From positions 25,334,243-25,398,242 of the forward strand of contig OX419761.1 of assembly GCA_948567375.1 (NCBI GenBank): DNA of 64,000 bases, written 5' to 3'. Position numbers and translations under genes: made by a program. The DNA comes from Lunularia cruciata. Its lineage: Eukaryota; Streptophyta; Marchantiopsida; Lunulariales; Lunulariaceae. This document shows positions 54,205 to 64,000 of the stretch, in pieces. The notes beneath the pieces are model-generated. The model saw only the letters and a program-made list of their open reading frames with translations. It made no database searches and had not been told where the DNA came from. Positions within the stretch are counted from its first letter, which is position 1; the number at the start of each line of letters is the position of its first letter.

Positions 54205-54960
54205 CTACCAAAAGGCACACTTTGACTTCTTGCAGTAAAATTTCCATTGTTGTAGTTGTCTTAGGACCTCTCGCACATGATTCACGTGTTCTGCCTTTGT
54301 CTTACTATAAATTAAGATATCATCCAAGAACACTACCACGTACCAATCCAATAGTCCATCCAACATCCAATGCATCTGATCCATGAAGACTGCTGGAGCA
54401 TTATTGAGTTTGAAAGGTAGAACTCTCCACTCAAAATGCCCATACCTTGTACAAGAGGCAGTCTTTTCTACATCCTCTCTATCAATATGAATTTGCCAAC
54501 AGCTGCTACAAAGATCCAACTTGGATAAGTAGCGTGCTCCACTTAGTTGATCAAGCAAGTCATCGAGGCAAGGGATGTGCATTCTTCACGGTTTGCTTAT
54601 TGAGCCCATGGTAATCAATACAAAAATCAAGTCCTCCATCCCTCTTTGGAAAAAATAGTGCTGGTGTTCCCCAAGGAGAGGTACTATGTTGTATAAAGTC
54701 CTTCTCCAACAACTTTGTAAGTGTTTTTCACAACTCCTCCAACTCCTTTGGTGAGAGCCAATAGATTGGTCTACTCATTGGAGTACTCCCTAGCAATAAC
54801 TTGATCTTGAAGGGCATACCTTGATTGAAGGGTAATCCCTTTTGCAGATCATCCAAAAACACATCTACAAACTCTTGAACTATCCAATCAACCATTGCTT
54901 GATGAGGCTCTTGGCCCTCCTCCGATTTTTCTTGTGCAATCGGCTTGATCCACACCACAA
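54205..54960 (-). pseudogene. G3 reverse transcriptase region
   Basis: MPFKIKLLLGSTPMSRPIYWLSPKELEEL opens the domain (54728-54958). The palm is in 54205-54582: [59 protein letters not shown] and the catalytic YVVVFLDDILIYSKT, followed by KSKCAFW of the thumb. Confidence 0.85.
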
Positions 54961-54978
54961 ATATAGAATTAGCTTCCT

Positions 54979-55584
54979 CTAAGCTTGCTCTATGGCTGCT
55001 TTACTAACCAACTTCCCTTCCAAGGACTCATCTCTCTTCCAAGCTTGCTCCATGGTTGCCTTCTTGGCAAACTTCCCATCTGGGGACTCCACTCCCTTCA
55101 AGGTTTGCTCTATGGCTACTTTCTCAACAAACTTCCCATTTTGGGACTGACTATTCTTAGGTGTCTTACTCAGAGGTACCAAACAACCTAATCGGATATT
55201 CCTACCTTGGTGTTGTATTTGAATTTGGCATCGGGTCCAATCAAATTGAACCTTATGACGTTCAAGCCAAGGTAGACCCAGAATGATATCATAGTGTAGA
55301 GGTGCCACTACAAACCTCATACACTCCAAATACTCCTTCCCAATCTTGAAGGTAACATGATGCGAGGTGCCGGATGCAAAACCCTTTCTACCATCCGCCA
55401 TCATCAAACTATTTCTAATCACTGGCTTGATAGAAATACCCAATTCCTTTGCTACTTGCATAGACATGTAATTCTCTAAACTTCTAGAACCAACCAAAAT
55501 CCTACAACCCCAATTAGATATTGTGCCTTGCAAGTGAAGAAAACTTGCATAGGTCGAGCCTTCAATCCCATTGGAACTAATCAA
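54979..55584 (-). CDS. G3 protease and linker open part
   Basis: 201 aa. The N-terminal part reads SYASFLHL-type sequence then ILVGSRSLENYMSMQVAKELGISI, where the protease domain lies. RFVVAPLHYDIILGLPWLERHKVQFDW is the domain end (the ILG-PWL motif typical of gypsy proteases). The C-terminal 60 residues contain three short Lys/Glu repeats around 'GKxxxKAxxEQA', a linker before RT. Confidence 0.7.
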   Translation of the reverse strand: MISSNGIEGSTYASFLHLQGTISNWGCRILVGSRSLENYMSMQVAKELGISIKPVIRNSLMMADGRKGFASGTSHHVTFKIGKEYLECMRFVVAPLHYDIILGLPWLERHKVQFDWTRCQIQIQHQGRNIRLGCLVPLSKTPKNSQSQNGKFVEKVAIEQTLKGVESPDGKFAKKATMEQAWKRDESLEGKLVSKAAIEQA

Positions 55585-55599
55585 GCTCCCAATAGGTGG

Positions 55600-56560
55600 C
55601 TCAAAATCTCGTACTGGGATTCTTCATTTCCTTGATCATTTGGTTCTACAAACTCCATCTGGACAACTTGTCAAGGTCACCCATTCCTAAGTGGACATTT
55701 AGCAATGCGATGTCCAACTTGGAGACAATAAAAGCAACCTCCATTTTGTTGCAATCTTTCTCTATCTGTTGCACCAAGTGGCCTCCGTTAGATAGCATCA
55801 ATCTCCATTGGTTTTGGTTCTTCCACCCGTATGTATTGTATTGGTAAGCTTGGTGTAAGTCAAGGTCAAGACCAAGTTGTCACAACCAAGGAATCAAAGC
55901 GCTCAGCCAATTGCATGGCTTCTTTTACGTTTTGTGGTTCTTGTATGGTCACCTCTAATTTGGTTTGTGACTTCAATCCCTGCACAAATTGATCCAAAAC
56001 TTCTCCTTCTTGTATATCTAGAATTTGCATGATGATATCTGAAATTGTGTGATGTAGCCTCTTACTAAGCCAATCTGCTTCAACTCCGCCAATTTATCTT
56101 GTGCGGCTCGGGTGGCATTTATAGTTTGAAATTGACCAATTATTGCATCCTTGAATTCTATCCATGTCAAGATTGGTGCAACAATCTATTGTTCAGCTCG
56201 CTCCACTCGGAATCACCACCAAATTTTTGCCACACCATCCAATTGGCTAGAAGCCAAGAGAATCTATTTTTGTTCATCTTGAAGATTGGTGGCTTTAGAG
56301 TAACATTTGCAATCAAACACAAAATTCTCCATTGTGCTTGGAAGATTCTTCCCTTCAAACACCTTGGGTTTTGGAAATCGAATACAATCTTCTCCATCCC
56401 AGACTGGCTCTCTCTCTATATGTTCTTGTTATTGTTGGTCTCATTCATCCAACAATCTAGTAAGGTGCTTGATTTGTTGCTACATCGCAAGGATAACGTC
56501 CGGTATTGCCGCCATAGCTACTACTCTATCTTACTACTCCCAATTTATCTAATTGATTAA
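55600..56560 (-). pseudogene. G3 Gag region
   Basis: The minus strand holds a CCHC knuckle CFYCLQVGHRIAKC at 55695-55736. Upstream are capsid-like phrases, for example VFDFQNPRCLKGRIFQAQWRILCLIANVTLKPPIFKMNKNRFSWLLANWMVWQKFGGDSEWSELNN (56167-56397). The gag start lies near the primer site at 56774. Confidence 0.7.
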
Positions 56561-56773
56561 CACATAGATACAACACATCCACCTTTCTTCATAAGTGACA
56601 ATCGGAAGTATCAAGGGTTCCTCAAACACGGCAATCATATGTAGAAAATCTTGCCCAAAGCGTGAGGAGGTGAATTGTATGAAGCGGTGCTTGGTTAATA
56701 TTTGGACATGAAAACCTCAATGGTTTGGCGAAAGTGGATTTGGTGGTCCATAAATTCCATCCATCTTATTCTT

Positions 56774-56785
56774 GCTCTGATACCA
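56774..56785 (-). promoter_or_regulatory. G3 primer binding site (initiator Met tRNA)
   Basis: On the minus strand TGGTATCAGAGC lies one base after the 5' LTR. It is the complement of the 3' end of plant initiator Met tRNA, the usual primer for plant chromoviruses. Confidence 0.9.
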
Positions 56786-56786
56786 A

Positions 56787-57180
56787 TGTAAAAGACCAAG
56801 ACCAAGGAGAGAAATAGCATAATGGAAATTCACATTGGGACACTTGAATGTGGGAAAACTCCAAATGCCTAGCATGAGCTTTGGCTTTGGTATTTATAAG
56901 TAGCATACAAGGCCTTTGAGAAGCTTCTCAAGAAGCTTCCTCAAGCCACTTTCTTAGAGTGCAAGCCTTTTAGAAGCCGCCTTCTTGACGTGCAAGCTAA
57001 GCTAGTTGGAAGCTTCTAGAAGCTTCCTTCTAGAAGCTACTTACTTGAGGTGCAAGCTAAGCTAGTAGGGAAGCTTCCCAAGAAGCTTCCTAGATACTCC
57101 CCAAATATTCTAGGCTAATTTTTCTTATGTGCTACTTCGTAAGCCCGGCTAACTTCATCGCTAAACTCCATATTGTTACA
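56787..57180 (-). repeat. G3 LTR, right (5' LTR)
   Basis: 394 bp, TGTAAAAGAC...TATTGTTACA. Heat-shock-element-like GAAGCTTC occurs at 56920-56927, 56932-56939, 57009-57016, 57019-57026, 57070-57077 and 57082-57089. TTCTAGAA is at 57014-57021 and 57028-57035. All lie upstream of the minus-strand TATAAATA box near 56890. Confidence 0.95.
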
Positions 57181-57189
57181 CTTGAGCTC

Positions 57190-58495
57190 CTCAAAAGCTT
57201 TCAAAGCCTCCTTGTTCTCTAAAATCACCATGTAATCTACACCCTTCTTCATGTAGATGGTCAATGCATAAGCCTTGTTGGAATATGAGAAGATGAACCT
57301 CCTATAGTATCCAACCATCCACAAGAATTGGAGTAACTTTGTCAAGCTTGAAGGTAATGGAAGGTTTGAGATTTTCCTCACCTTCTCAAGATCAATTGCT
57401 ATTCCATCCTTGGAGATGATGTGCTCCAAAAGCAAACTTTCTTCACATCCAAAAATGCACTTCTCTAGGTTGAGTGATGCATTTTCCTCAGCCAATCATT
57501 GCAAGACCTTGATTAGGTGCTCAAAGTGCTCCTCCTTGCTCCCATAAACACAAAAGTCATCAATGAAGTCTCTCAAAAATTTCCCAATGAAAGGTTCAAA
57601 TACCTTGTTCATGAACCGTTGGAATGCAATGCCTTTTGGGCTTTGCAATGCTCCAGCCAGTGTGGCTAGAGCATTGCAAAGCCCAAAAGGCATGACCTTG
57701 AAAGCATGAGTTCCCCAAGGTGTGGTGAATGTGGTGAGTTGTTGATGATTTGGTGCAATCTTGATTTGGTTATATCCACTATAACTATCTCCAAAACTAT
57801 ACTTCTCTTGCAACCTCCTCCAAGATCTCATCAACAAATGGTAATGGGTAGTAATCTTTCTTGGTAATAGCATTGAGCTTCTTGTAGTCCACATATACTT
57901 GAAGCTTGCCATTCTTTTTCTTCACAATGACAATTGGAGACACCCATTCTGAATTCTCTACCTCAAAGATAAATCCAGCCTCCTTGAGCTTATTAATCTC
58001 CTCCTTCACAACCAAAGATTTTAGTGGGCTAATGCGACGTTGCTTTTTGCGGATTGATTTTGCATGTGACTCCACCGCTATCTTGTGCTCCTCCAAGGTG
58101 ACTTCCTTCACATCTTTGTAACTAAAAGCAAACACATAGATGAACTTGCAGAAAATCTCCTCAAATCTCACCTTCTCCTCCTTATTAACATTTGGGCCAT
58201 ACTTGAGGGTAGCTAACCTTCTTTCTACCTCCTCAAGTGTCAATGGTGATTTATCTAGGTCCTTCAAAACCTTTGGCTTAGGTGCAAAATACATAGCACA
58301 CAAGGGATATACATCTGAATCCAATTTAGATTCATCTCCCTCCATGGAAGTCTCCTCCTCCATGCTTGTGTCCACACCTGAAGCTCCTTCTTTAGAATCT
58401 GATTCCCAATAATCAGAAGATGGTGTATTTAAATGTGAAGTGTTGGTGGTGTTAGTCACAATTATGACTCTATGGTTTGATGGCCCAATCCTCAA
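57190..58495 (-). pseudogene. G2 reverse transcriptase region
   Basis: From upstream: an acidic linker (SSDYWESDSKEGASGVDTSMEEE), FCKFIYVFAFSYKDVKEVTLEEHKIAV, EWVSPIVIVKKKNGKLQVYVDYKKLNAITKKDYYPLPFVDEILEEV (57797-58495), the palm with FIGKFLRDFIDDFCVYGSKEEHFEHLIKVLQ (57496-57912), and the thumb LEKCIFGCEESLLLEHIIS (57115-57495). The catalytic box is FIDDF rather than YxDD, as in G1. Confidence 0.8.
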
Positions 58496-58509
58496 GTACC
58501 TTTTGTGCC

Positions 58510-58970
58510 ACTAATCAGTTGTGTGTGTTGCTCTCAACCATGGCCTCCCAAGAAGTAAGTCATAGCTTGAATCCTTCAAGACTTGGAAAGTCATGAGATT
58601 TTGAACTCCCATAATTGAAACTACCACTTTATCCATCACCCCTACTGGTCAAACTTGTTGCTTTTTTTCCATGCTCATTACAAATGTTGAAGGTCTTGAG
58701 GGTATCATACCCAACTTCTTCATCAACCTTTCTGATATGGCATTCACTGCTGATCCTTCATCAACCAATGCATCCTTGAGGACGTGACCAATTACTCTCA
58801 CATCAATCTTGGAGGCATATTCACAAGCTTCCCATGGTGCTAGTTTGGCATCCACCACCCCCATTGATACTATAACATTTGCTTTCTTCTTCTTCTTGCT
58901 CCTTGTAGAAATCAAACCACCTCTAAGCTCCTTTCTCAAAGTAGGATTGAAAACAATCAACTGGCCCACT
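58510..58970 (-). pseudogene. G2 protease region
   Basis: KDALVDEGSAVNAISERLMKKLGMIPSRPSTFVMSM (58649-58969) is colinear with the G1 protease. The domain end LLLGRPWL lies near 58540. The site corresponding to the copy E insertion in G1 is uninterrupted here (58480-58484). Confidence 0.8.
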
Positions 58971-59189
58971 ATGATGTTAGCCTTGTTGCTTTGAGATCAA
59001 GAAGTCCTCCATCCCCAAATTCTTCCTTGGAATCTTTGTTGTTGATGGTGTTAAAGTGCTTGTGCAAGTTCCTCTAGTAGGCATAAGAGTATCTTGGCTC
59101 GGAGTAAATCCTTGAGAAGAGTACACATCCTTTGCAAAATAAGCTCTCTTCTTCTCTTGTGCCAAAAGCTCCAAATTAAGACTCTTGGA

Positions 59190-60300
59190 GTTTTAGCACT
59201 CTCCTTTCTCATACTTTCTCTCAATCACATCTATAGATGCTATCCCCTTACCCCTTTTTGGATTAGGAACCACTTGGGTTTCACTACCTCCCTCTTTTCC
59301 TCTATTAGCTCCCTCATAACCCCTTCCTCCATGGTAAGTAGAATTTGGACAATTACTTTGGATATGGCCTCTTCCTCCACAACCAAAACAATTTCTCTCA
59401 TTGAAATTGTTGGTTGGTTGGCCTCCTCTATATGGATAACTTCCATAACTTTTAGGAACTCTCCACTCATTCTGATCCACCTCTCTCTTCTCCCATAGTT
59501 GCACCACATTGATCTTGAGATCTGCAAGTTGTTATGTGATTATTTAAAGTGGATCCTTTGGTGGAGGTGCAAGAATTGGAGCAACTACTACTTGTAGTGC
59601 AACCCTTATCCCCAAATTATCAAAATTTCCACCATACTTGTAACCTTGAGGAGGATGCGTAACCTTGAGGAGGATGCACAACCTTCTTCACCACTAAATC
59701 ACTCTCATCTCCTTCCAAACTCTTTTCCAAACTCTCTTCCATACGAATTGCAATCTTGATAGCTTCAACCTTGGAAGAAGGTTTCTCATATCTCACCTTG
59801 CTTCTAATTTGTGGTCTCAACCCTCCACAAAATTCTTGGTTAGCATGACCCCTATGCCAATCATAGTACTCTCCATATCATCCCCACCCTTTCTCAACAC
59901 TATGCAAAATCTGGACTTTAACTTTTCCACTCTTTCCACATAGACTCTCATTTTCTCTCCATCTCCTTGTTTGAGAAAGGTAACCTCACTCATAACTCTC
60001 ATAACTCATAATCTCTCATAACCTCACTCATAATCTCTCATAACTTTCATTTGGAAGAAAGTTCTCAATGAGTGCTAAAGTCAAACTCTCCCAAGACTCT
60101 TCTTGCCTATCTCTCTTCTCTCTTTTTTGGTATTCTGACTCATACCATGTAAGTGTTGCATCCTCAAAGAAATTTGGTAATAATAAGGCCCACTCATTCT
60201 TCCTCCTCTCATGTTTTCCTATGCAAGCTCTCTTGAAGTCTCTCACAAAGGCCTCTACATCTTCTCCATCCATGCTAAAGAAAATCAGAAGTTTCCTCAT
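59190..60300 (-). pseudogene. G2 Gag region
   Basis: The Gag core starts MRKLLIFFSMDGEDVEAFVRDFKRACIG (60028-60300) and continues through LKQGDGEKMRVYVERVEKLKSRF and RSKVRYEKPSSKVEAIKIAI. The knuckle CFGCGGRGHIQSNC is complete at 59349-59390. It matches G1 gag throughout. Confidence 0.8.
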
Positions 60301-60633
60301 CTTAACCCCTCACTATCTTTCTTTTCTCTCAATTTTTTTCTTTTTTTCTTTTCTTTTCTCTCACTCTATAACTAATAGAGAATGTCTATGACTAACACCA
60401 TCTGAGAATAATCCACTCTAAAGAACACAAAAGGTTCAGGTTGCTCCAAGATTTCTATAGCAACATCAAATCCTAGAGTACATATTAATCAAACTCTCAT
60501 GGATAGTTTATTAATAAGTTGAAAGATCATCTCCATCACTAATCTTGAGAACTAGTTGATGAAGGTGGTAGTATTTCTGTAGCTGTACTAAGACTCTCTC
60601 CAAGATCCTTCACCAAAGTCTCCAAAAGTGTTT

Positions 60634-61167
60634 TTACTCCACTACACTCATGTCCTTTTGGAAGTCCTTCCACTTGTCAGGCTCATAATCTAAATGTTGT
60701 GGGTTCAAATCCAACTCCCGCCAAAAAAGATGAGGGTGGGAAAAAAAATGCAAAAAATGAACAACCCGCCCATAAAACCAAAAAATTGTCCGAGAAAACA
60801 AATGTTTTGATTGTGTCTCCCCTCTTGGGCCACAAACCTCATACAACCTCTTGGTATTAGATATTATCCCTCCCAATCTTGGTGAAGAAGGTCCAACATG
60901 CAAACCTAAGTCAAGTAAGCATCTCTTTTCTCTCAATCTCTTGCTCTTAAAAGTCAATGGATATGAACTTTCCTTATGTCACTTCTCTCCACATAAAAAG
61001 CACTTAGACTCACTCTTTCCTCCAAGTTGTGTAGGTTTTTGGATCCTCTCAACACTCTCTTCAAATTCTATTCTATACTCTCTTCTTCTCAAATCTACCC
61101 CTACAATCATCTCAAACCCTTGGGGAACCTTGCATAGCCTCAATTTCCACTCTTGGTGACCCTCCAT
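60634..61167 (-). pseudogene. G2 pre-gag leader frames
   Basis: Frames at 60979-61167 (IEFEESVERIQKPTQLGGKSESKCFLCGEK) and 60634-60957 (LLDLGLHVGPSSPRLGG) match the pre-gag region of G1 and G0. A small tRNA-derived insert lies inside it (60676-60829). Confidence 0.55.
60676..60829 (+). mobile_element. SINE-like insert with a tRNA-Met-type 3' half
   Basis: Compared with G1, G2 has about 155 extra bases between 'ggaagtccttccact' and 'ccacaaacctc'. The insert begins TGTCAGGCTCATAATC (CAT anticodon context) and continues into GGTTCAAATCC (60702-60712), a polymerase III B box. CCCGCC follows, then A-rich runs and GGTGGG. The tRNA 5' half with the A box is absent. This fits a 5'-truncated tRNA-derived SINE. 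No clear target duplication is seen. Confidence 0.6.
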
Positions 61168-61169
61168 GT

Positions 61170-62007
61170 TCCCAAGATGAGTCTAAACACTCAAACATGC
61201 TTTTTGTTGCTCTCACACTCCTCATGCATGAAAATTAAACTCTCCAGAATTGACCCTTCCTCACAATGTAAGTCAAATCTTGCAACTGGTATGTTATAGT
61301 CCTTTGAAATTTTGCAAAATTGATTGTAACTCTAGGTTGTTTTTCCCTGCAAAATTTCAGATCTTTTCATTAAGACATTTGGCCTAGGAAACTTTCTATT
61401 CAACATACATATTTCAGATTTGGTCTAAAAATCACCCCCCCCCCCCTCACTTTAAAAATTTATAACTCTCTGCTTAAGAATGATCTCTCTTAATTTTTGT
61501 GTCAACAGGTAGGATACAATGCACTGAATATTCTTGGAAGTTTTCAGCACACACCACTGAAAATTGAAGAAATGGTAGACTCAATACAATTTTTCAAAGA
61601 GCATGTAAGTGCGGGAGCAATTTACCCTATTAACTTTCAAAAATTCTAGCCTAGTGTACATAGCAGCTCACAATAATTTGAAGTGTGATAACTGAAGAAT
61701 AACCCAAGCTATCATGTGTAGAAATTTCAAGTCTAGATCCCCAAACTTGAGATTTTGCCAAAATCACCTTAATCTTCAAAGTCTACAATCCACCTCACAC
61801 AATCTCACCAAATCCTCTCAAGTGTACAAGATGTAAAAAATCACCGCAAAGACATCATAATGAACTATAGGGTATACAAATGGGTCCAAATTCTCTAACA
61901 TATAAGTTCAGCCTCTCCTCCCTAAATTTCTCTCCAAGGGAGCTCTCATAACCTCCTTTTGTCTAATATAGAATTATACACTGAACATTATCTTGCCTTC
62001 TAAAGAG
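61170..62007 (-). other. G2 leader (5' untranslated region)
   Basis: No gene. It aligns with the G1 leader (41428-42339). It contains a run of 12 C at 61435-61446, which interrupts an otherwise AT-rich stretch. Confidence 0.6.
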
Positions 62008-62025
62008 GTCTCGGCAACGGAACCA
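62008..62025 (-). promoter_or_regulatory. G2 primer binding site (tRNA-Asp-like)
   Basis: The minus strand reads TGGTTCCGTTGCCGAGAC, four bases after the LTR end. It matches TGGCGCCGTTGCCGGGGA, the tRNA-Asp complement used by Athila-type elements, at 13 of 18 positions from memory. H2 interrupts the same site in G0. Confidence 0.6.
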
Positions 62026-62029
62026 AAAA

Positions 62030-62721
62030 TGTGAGCCGGCCTGTCTCTCACTCAAGATAAACCTCTTATGGCTATTATGGTAGGGCACCATGGACTAAGA
62101 AGGCAAAGAACTCCAACTCCATCATAATCCTCCAAGGCTAACACTCCAATACTCAAGACATTGCTCACTAGAGAACTCAATGAGAGAGAGATAGTTACAA
62201 ATGAAAGGATGATGAGTACTTCCTCACCCCTTGTTTATATACTTGTGAAATAGTTACGCACCAAAGTTACTAATTATTGGAGTAACTCAAGTTACTAGGC
62301 TAAAAGTCAAGTAAAGTCAAAAAGTATAAAGGAACATCCATCCACATGGGCATATTCCACTAAGCATGTGATCTTATCTTGGCCCAACCACTAAGTCAAG
62401 GATTCCTTCACATATGCTATCCTTAGACTATAGAGGAATCCAAAACAAAAAGGCTTACGCGCCAAAGATTTCTCAACTCTTTCCTCAAAGCCAAACACCT
62501 AAGAATAATACCAAGTCAACACACTAAAATCCAAAATAGCGGTGCTCATCTTTTCCACTTCCTCTAAAGTAAGGTCCCTTCTATCTTATCTATGACTAAC
62601 TTTAGCAAATCATGACTAATGTAGAACCATCCTTTACCTCTATATAAATAATATCTCTCAAGTACTTGTAATACCAAGCTAAATATCACAATACCATACA
62701 CATGCACAAATGGGTATTACA
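62030..62721 (-). repeat. LTR, family X (copy X5, G2 5' LTR)
   Basis: 692 bp, TGTGAGCCGGCC...GGGTATTACA on the plus strand. The minus-strand TATA box is TATTTATATAGAGG near 62640. It is the best preserved X copy and the reference for X1-X4. Confidence 0.9.
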
Positions 62722-63081
62722 ATTCATGCAATAGGTAATGTAAGAATTGCTCCTTGATCACCTCTCATGATGCAATAGGCTCCAATTCCCAATGTTGCTC
62801 AGAAATATTCCACCTTGTCGCCAATGCAATCAAAATTATATACCAACCAATAGATAGAGTTGCTCATGGAGCTTGGTAGAGAAGTCTCTCATTCTCCATG
62901 GACCTCACCTTAGTAGCATATGCAAGAGCTAAGAACAAAGATTCAGCCTCAAGAGGAAAAACCTCATTCCAACAAGCAACAAAACATAGGGAACTTGAGT
63001 CCTCACATCCAATTCATCACACAAAAACACTTTGTGACCTCTCAACCTTTTGGAATCATGTCTTCTAAGTACTTGGATCCC
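62722..63081 (-). mobile_element. LINE fragment L7a (minus strand)
   Basis: The reverse complement carries 'gaggtgatcaaggagcaattcttacat', matching L1 at 14350-14375, and on the right the DELGV(R/S)TQ block ('cttgagtcctcacatcc' near 62995). It borders the G2 LTR on the left. Confidence 0.8.
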
Positions 63082-63255
63082 AAGTACTAGGAATAATACC
63101 AAGTCAATACACTAGAAGACAAAATAGTGGTGCTCACTATTTTCCCTTTCTCTAGAATAGGGTCACCTTTATCTTAGCTAGGACTAACTCTAACTATCAT
63201 GACTAATGTACAAGCTTAGCTAAACTCCATAGAGATAATATTTCTCCCTACTAGT
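63082..63255 (-). repeat. LTR family X scrap (copy X6)
   Basis: 'aggaataataccaagtcaa' through 'catgactaatgta' and 'tagagataatatttctc' match the last third of X5 (about 62508-62665). It is embedded between two LINE pieces. Confidence 0.7.
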
Positions 63256-64000
63256 ATGGTCTGTTAATTGGTGACAACATCTCTCTGGCCAGACTTGTGA
63301 ATAGGAATTACCTTCTTCAAGCACCATATGTCAAGAAAGCCACAATTGATTGCTTCTTTCAAGAGAGAAGTGAGTATTGGAATAAGATGATTGCCGCTCC
63401 ATTCCAAAAGTTCAACACAAAGTTCACCAAGGTCTTCAGCCTTACCATTGGCCAACTTCTTGAGTTGGTACTTGGCATCAATTTCAGAAATGGTGCAAGG
63501 AGATCTAAAGGTAGGTGCCATGCATGGAGCATCAAGGAAGAAGTACAAATCCTTCACATAATTACAAATCTCTTTCAAGTCCAACAATGGAGATGGACAT
63601 CTCATAGCAACATTTTTCCAAAAGGCCTTGGGATTGCTCCTTAATTCAGTGCTCAGCTCACTCCCTCCCCCTTCTTAAGTCTTAGAAATGCTTACTTTTT
63701 GCACTCCACCAACTTTCTATAAGAGACAAAAGCCAGATTTTGTGCAATTTGATGAAGAGACCTATCAATAGCTTTGATCCTTGCTATTTTACAACATCAC
63801 AGCACCTTTTGCAAGGCAGACCAAGTCTCCCATGGGATGCTCTTGGAAACAAAGTTGTTGATGGAAATTGAAGAAGTTCAACAAACTGATCACTCCATTG
63901 TTGAAAATCAGAACTCCACTCCATAGTGCTCAACTTCTCTTGGATAACTTGTTGGTACAGATCTCTCTTGTGAAAATCAAGATGAAGGTTCCCTTTAGAG
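63256..64000 (-). mobile_element. LINE fragment L7b (minus strand, runs off the window)
   Basis: The minus-strand frame 63264-63605 (113 aa) reads ISEIDAKYQLKKLANGKAEDLGELCVELLEWSGNHLIPILTSLLKEAINCGFLDIWCLKKVIPIHKSGQRDVVTN. This is the region between the endonuclease and the RT fingers of a non-LTR retrotransposon (LxxGKAxDxxG and PIHKSG). It is the most 5' LINE sequence in the window. Confidence 0.85.

Larger units (their letters stand above)
51579..57180 (-). mobile_element. G3: chromovirus-type Ty3/gypsy element nested in G2 (5.6 kb)
   Basis: Two LTRs, an exact 5-bp target duplication cttga, and a primer site complementary to initiator Met tRNA (56774-56785). Minus-strand order: gag (about 56560-55600) with a knuckle, protease (55584-54979), RT (about 54960-54205), RNase H (about 54036-53500), integrase (about 53350-52240), and a chromodomain-like end (about 52190-52030). 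The gene order and C-terminal chromodomain define a chromovirus. LTR divergence of about 7 percent implies an insertion at least several million years old, depending on the rate. It looks nearly full length but is broken a number of times. Confidence 0.85.
49023..62721 (-). mobile_element. G2: broken Ty3/gypsy element with both LTRs (minus strand), host of G3
   Basis: LTRs X4 and X5 enclose, in minus-strand order: Asp-like primer site (62008-62025), leader, pre-gag region, gag (about 60300-59190), protease (about 58970-58510), RT (about 58495-57190), RNase H (about 57180/51578-51110, split by G3) and integrase (about 51030-50055), then the polypurine tract. Removing G3 leaves about 8.1 kb. 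The LTRs differ by about 7 percent where I compared them, so the element is old. Its flanks (G1 integrase left, LINE right) differ and no clean target duplication is seen. Fossil with many breaks. Confidence 0.8.

Noticed and set aside
60660-60720. A functional tRNA-Met gene
   Set aside because: Only the anticodon loop and the T-arm/B-box half are present. The 5' half with the A box is missing, replaced by gypsy leader sequence.
61435-61446. Run of 12 C as a regulatory G-quadruplex
   Set aside because: A single homopolymer run in a dead element leader, without the spaced runs of a classical quadruplex. Most likely slippage or an assembly feature.
1-64000. Host protein-coding genes
   Set aside because: All longer open frames fall in repeat families present two or more times in the window or carry retroelement motifs. 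No exon-like series with splice sites and unique coding sequence was seen.
1-64000. CRISPR arrays, bacterial operons or ribosomal RNA
   Set aside because: No regularly spaced short repeats, no Shine-Dalgarno-linked gene strings and no rRNA landmarks. The composition and element types are those of a plant nuclear genome.

Overview
The window looks like intergenic DNA from a large, repeat-rich seed-plant genome. A gymnosperm such as a conifer is my best guess, from the density of old nested LTR elements and the lack of any host gene; this is inference, not a taxonomic call. The sequence is AT-rich. I found no intact host gene, complete tRNA, rRNA or CRISPR array. Nearly everything recognisable is a fossil transposable element, often one inside another.

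Layout. 1-1839: 3' part of a repeat called here the TGTG family. 1840-2450: degenerate short repeats with a perfect 50-bp palindrome. 2451-10075: broken plus-strand Ty3/gypsy element (G4) with a 2.2-kb TG...CA element (H1) inside it. 10076-13380: non-coding, with a three-copy tandem repeat. 13380-18320: LINE fragments on both strands. 19364-20051: solo LTR (family X). 20052-20600: interleaved inverted repeats. 20900-29563: minus-strand gypsy fragments (G5) split by TGTG copy B, then TGTG copy C. 29891-31189: two LINE pieces in opposite orientation. 31190-35999: TGTG copy D, an internal chimera. 36000-62721: three copies of one gypsy family (tRNA-Asp-like primer site) in alternating orientation, G0 (-), G1 (+), G2 (-). 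G0 carries H2, G1 carries TGTG copy E, and G2 carries a chromovirus (G3, 51579-57180) and a small tRNA-derived insert. 62722-64000: minus-strand LINE split by an LTR X scrap.

The most unusual content is the TGTG family. It is seen five times here. The fullest copies are about 4 kb, start TGTGGT(A/G)CCCA, end GTTGTCACA and are flanked by 5-bp target duplications (acact/acact for B, gccat/gccat for E, catag/cataa for C). They contain no reverse transcriptase, integrase or transposase that I can recognise. They encode a conserved basic N-terminal domain followed by a long coiled-coil protein. Either they are solo LTRs of a giant-LTR retroelement that carries a gene in U3, or they are a non-autonomous element of unknown class. 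The G3 LTRs also carry a dense cluster of heat-shock-element-like inverted repeats just upstream of their TATA box.
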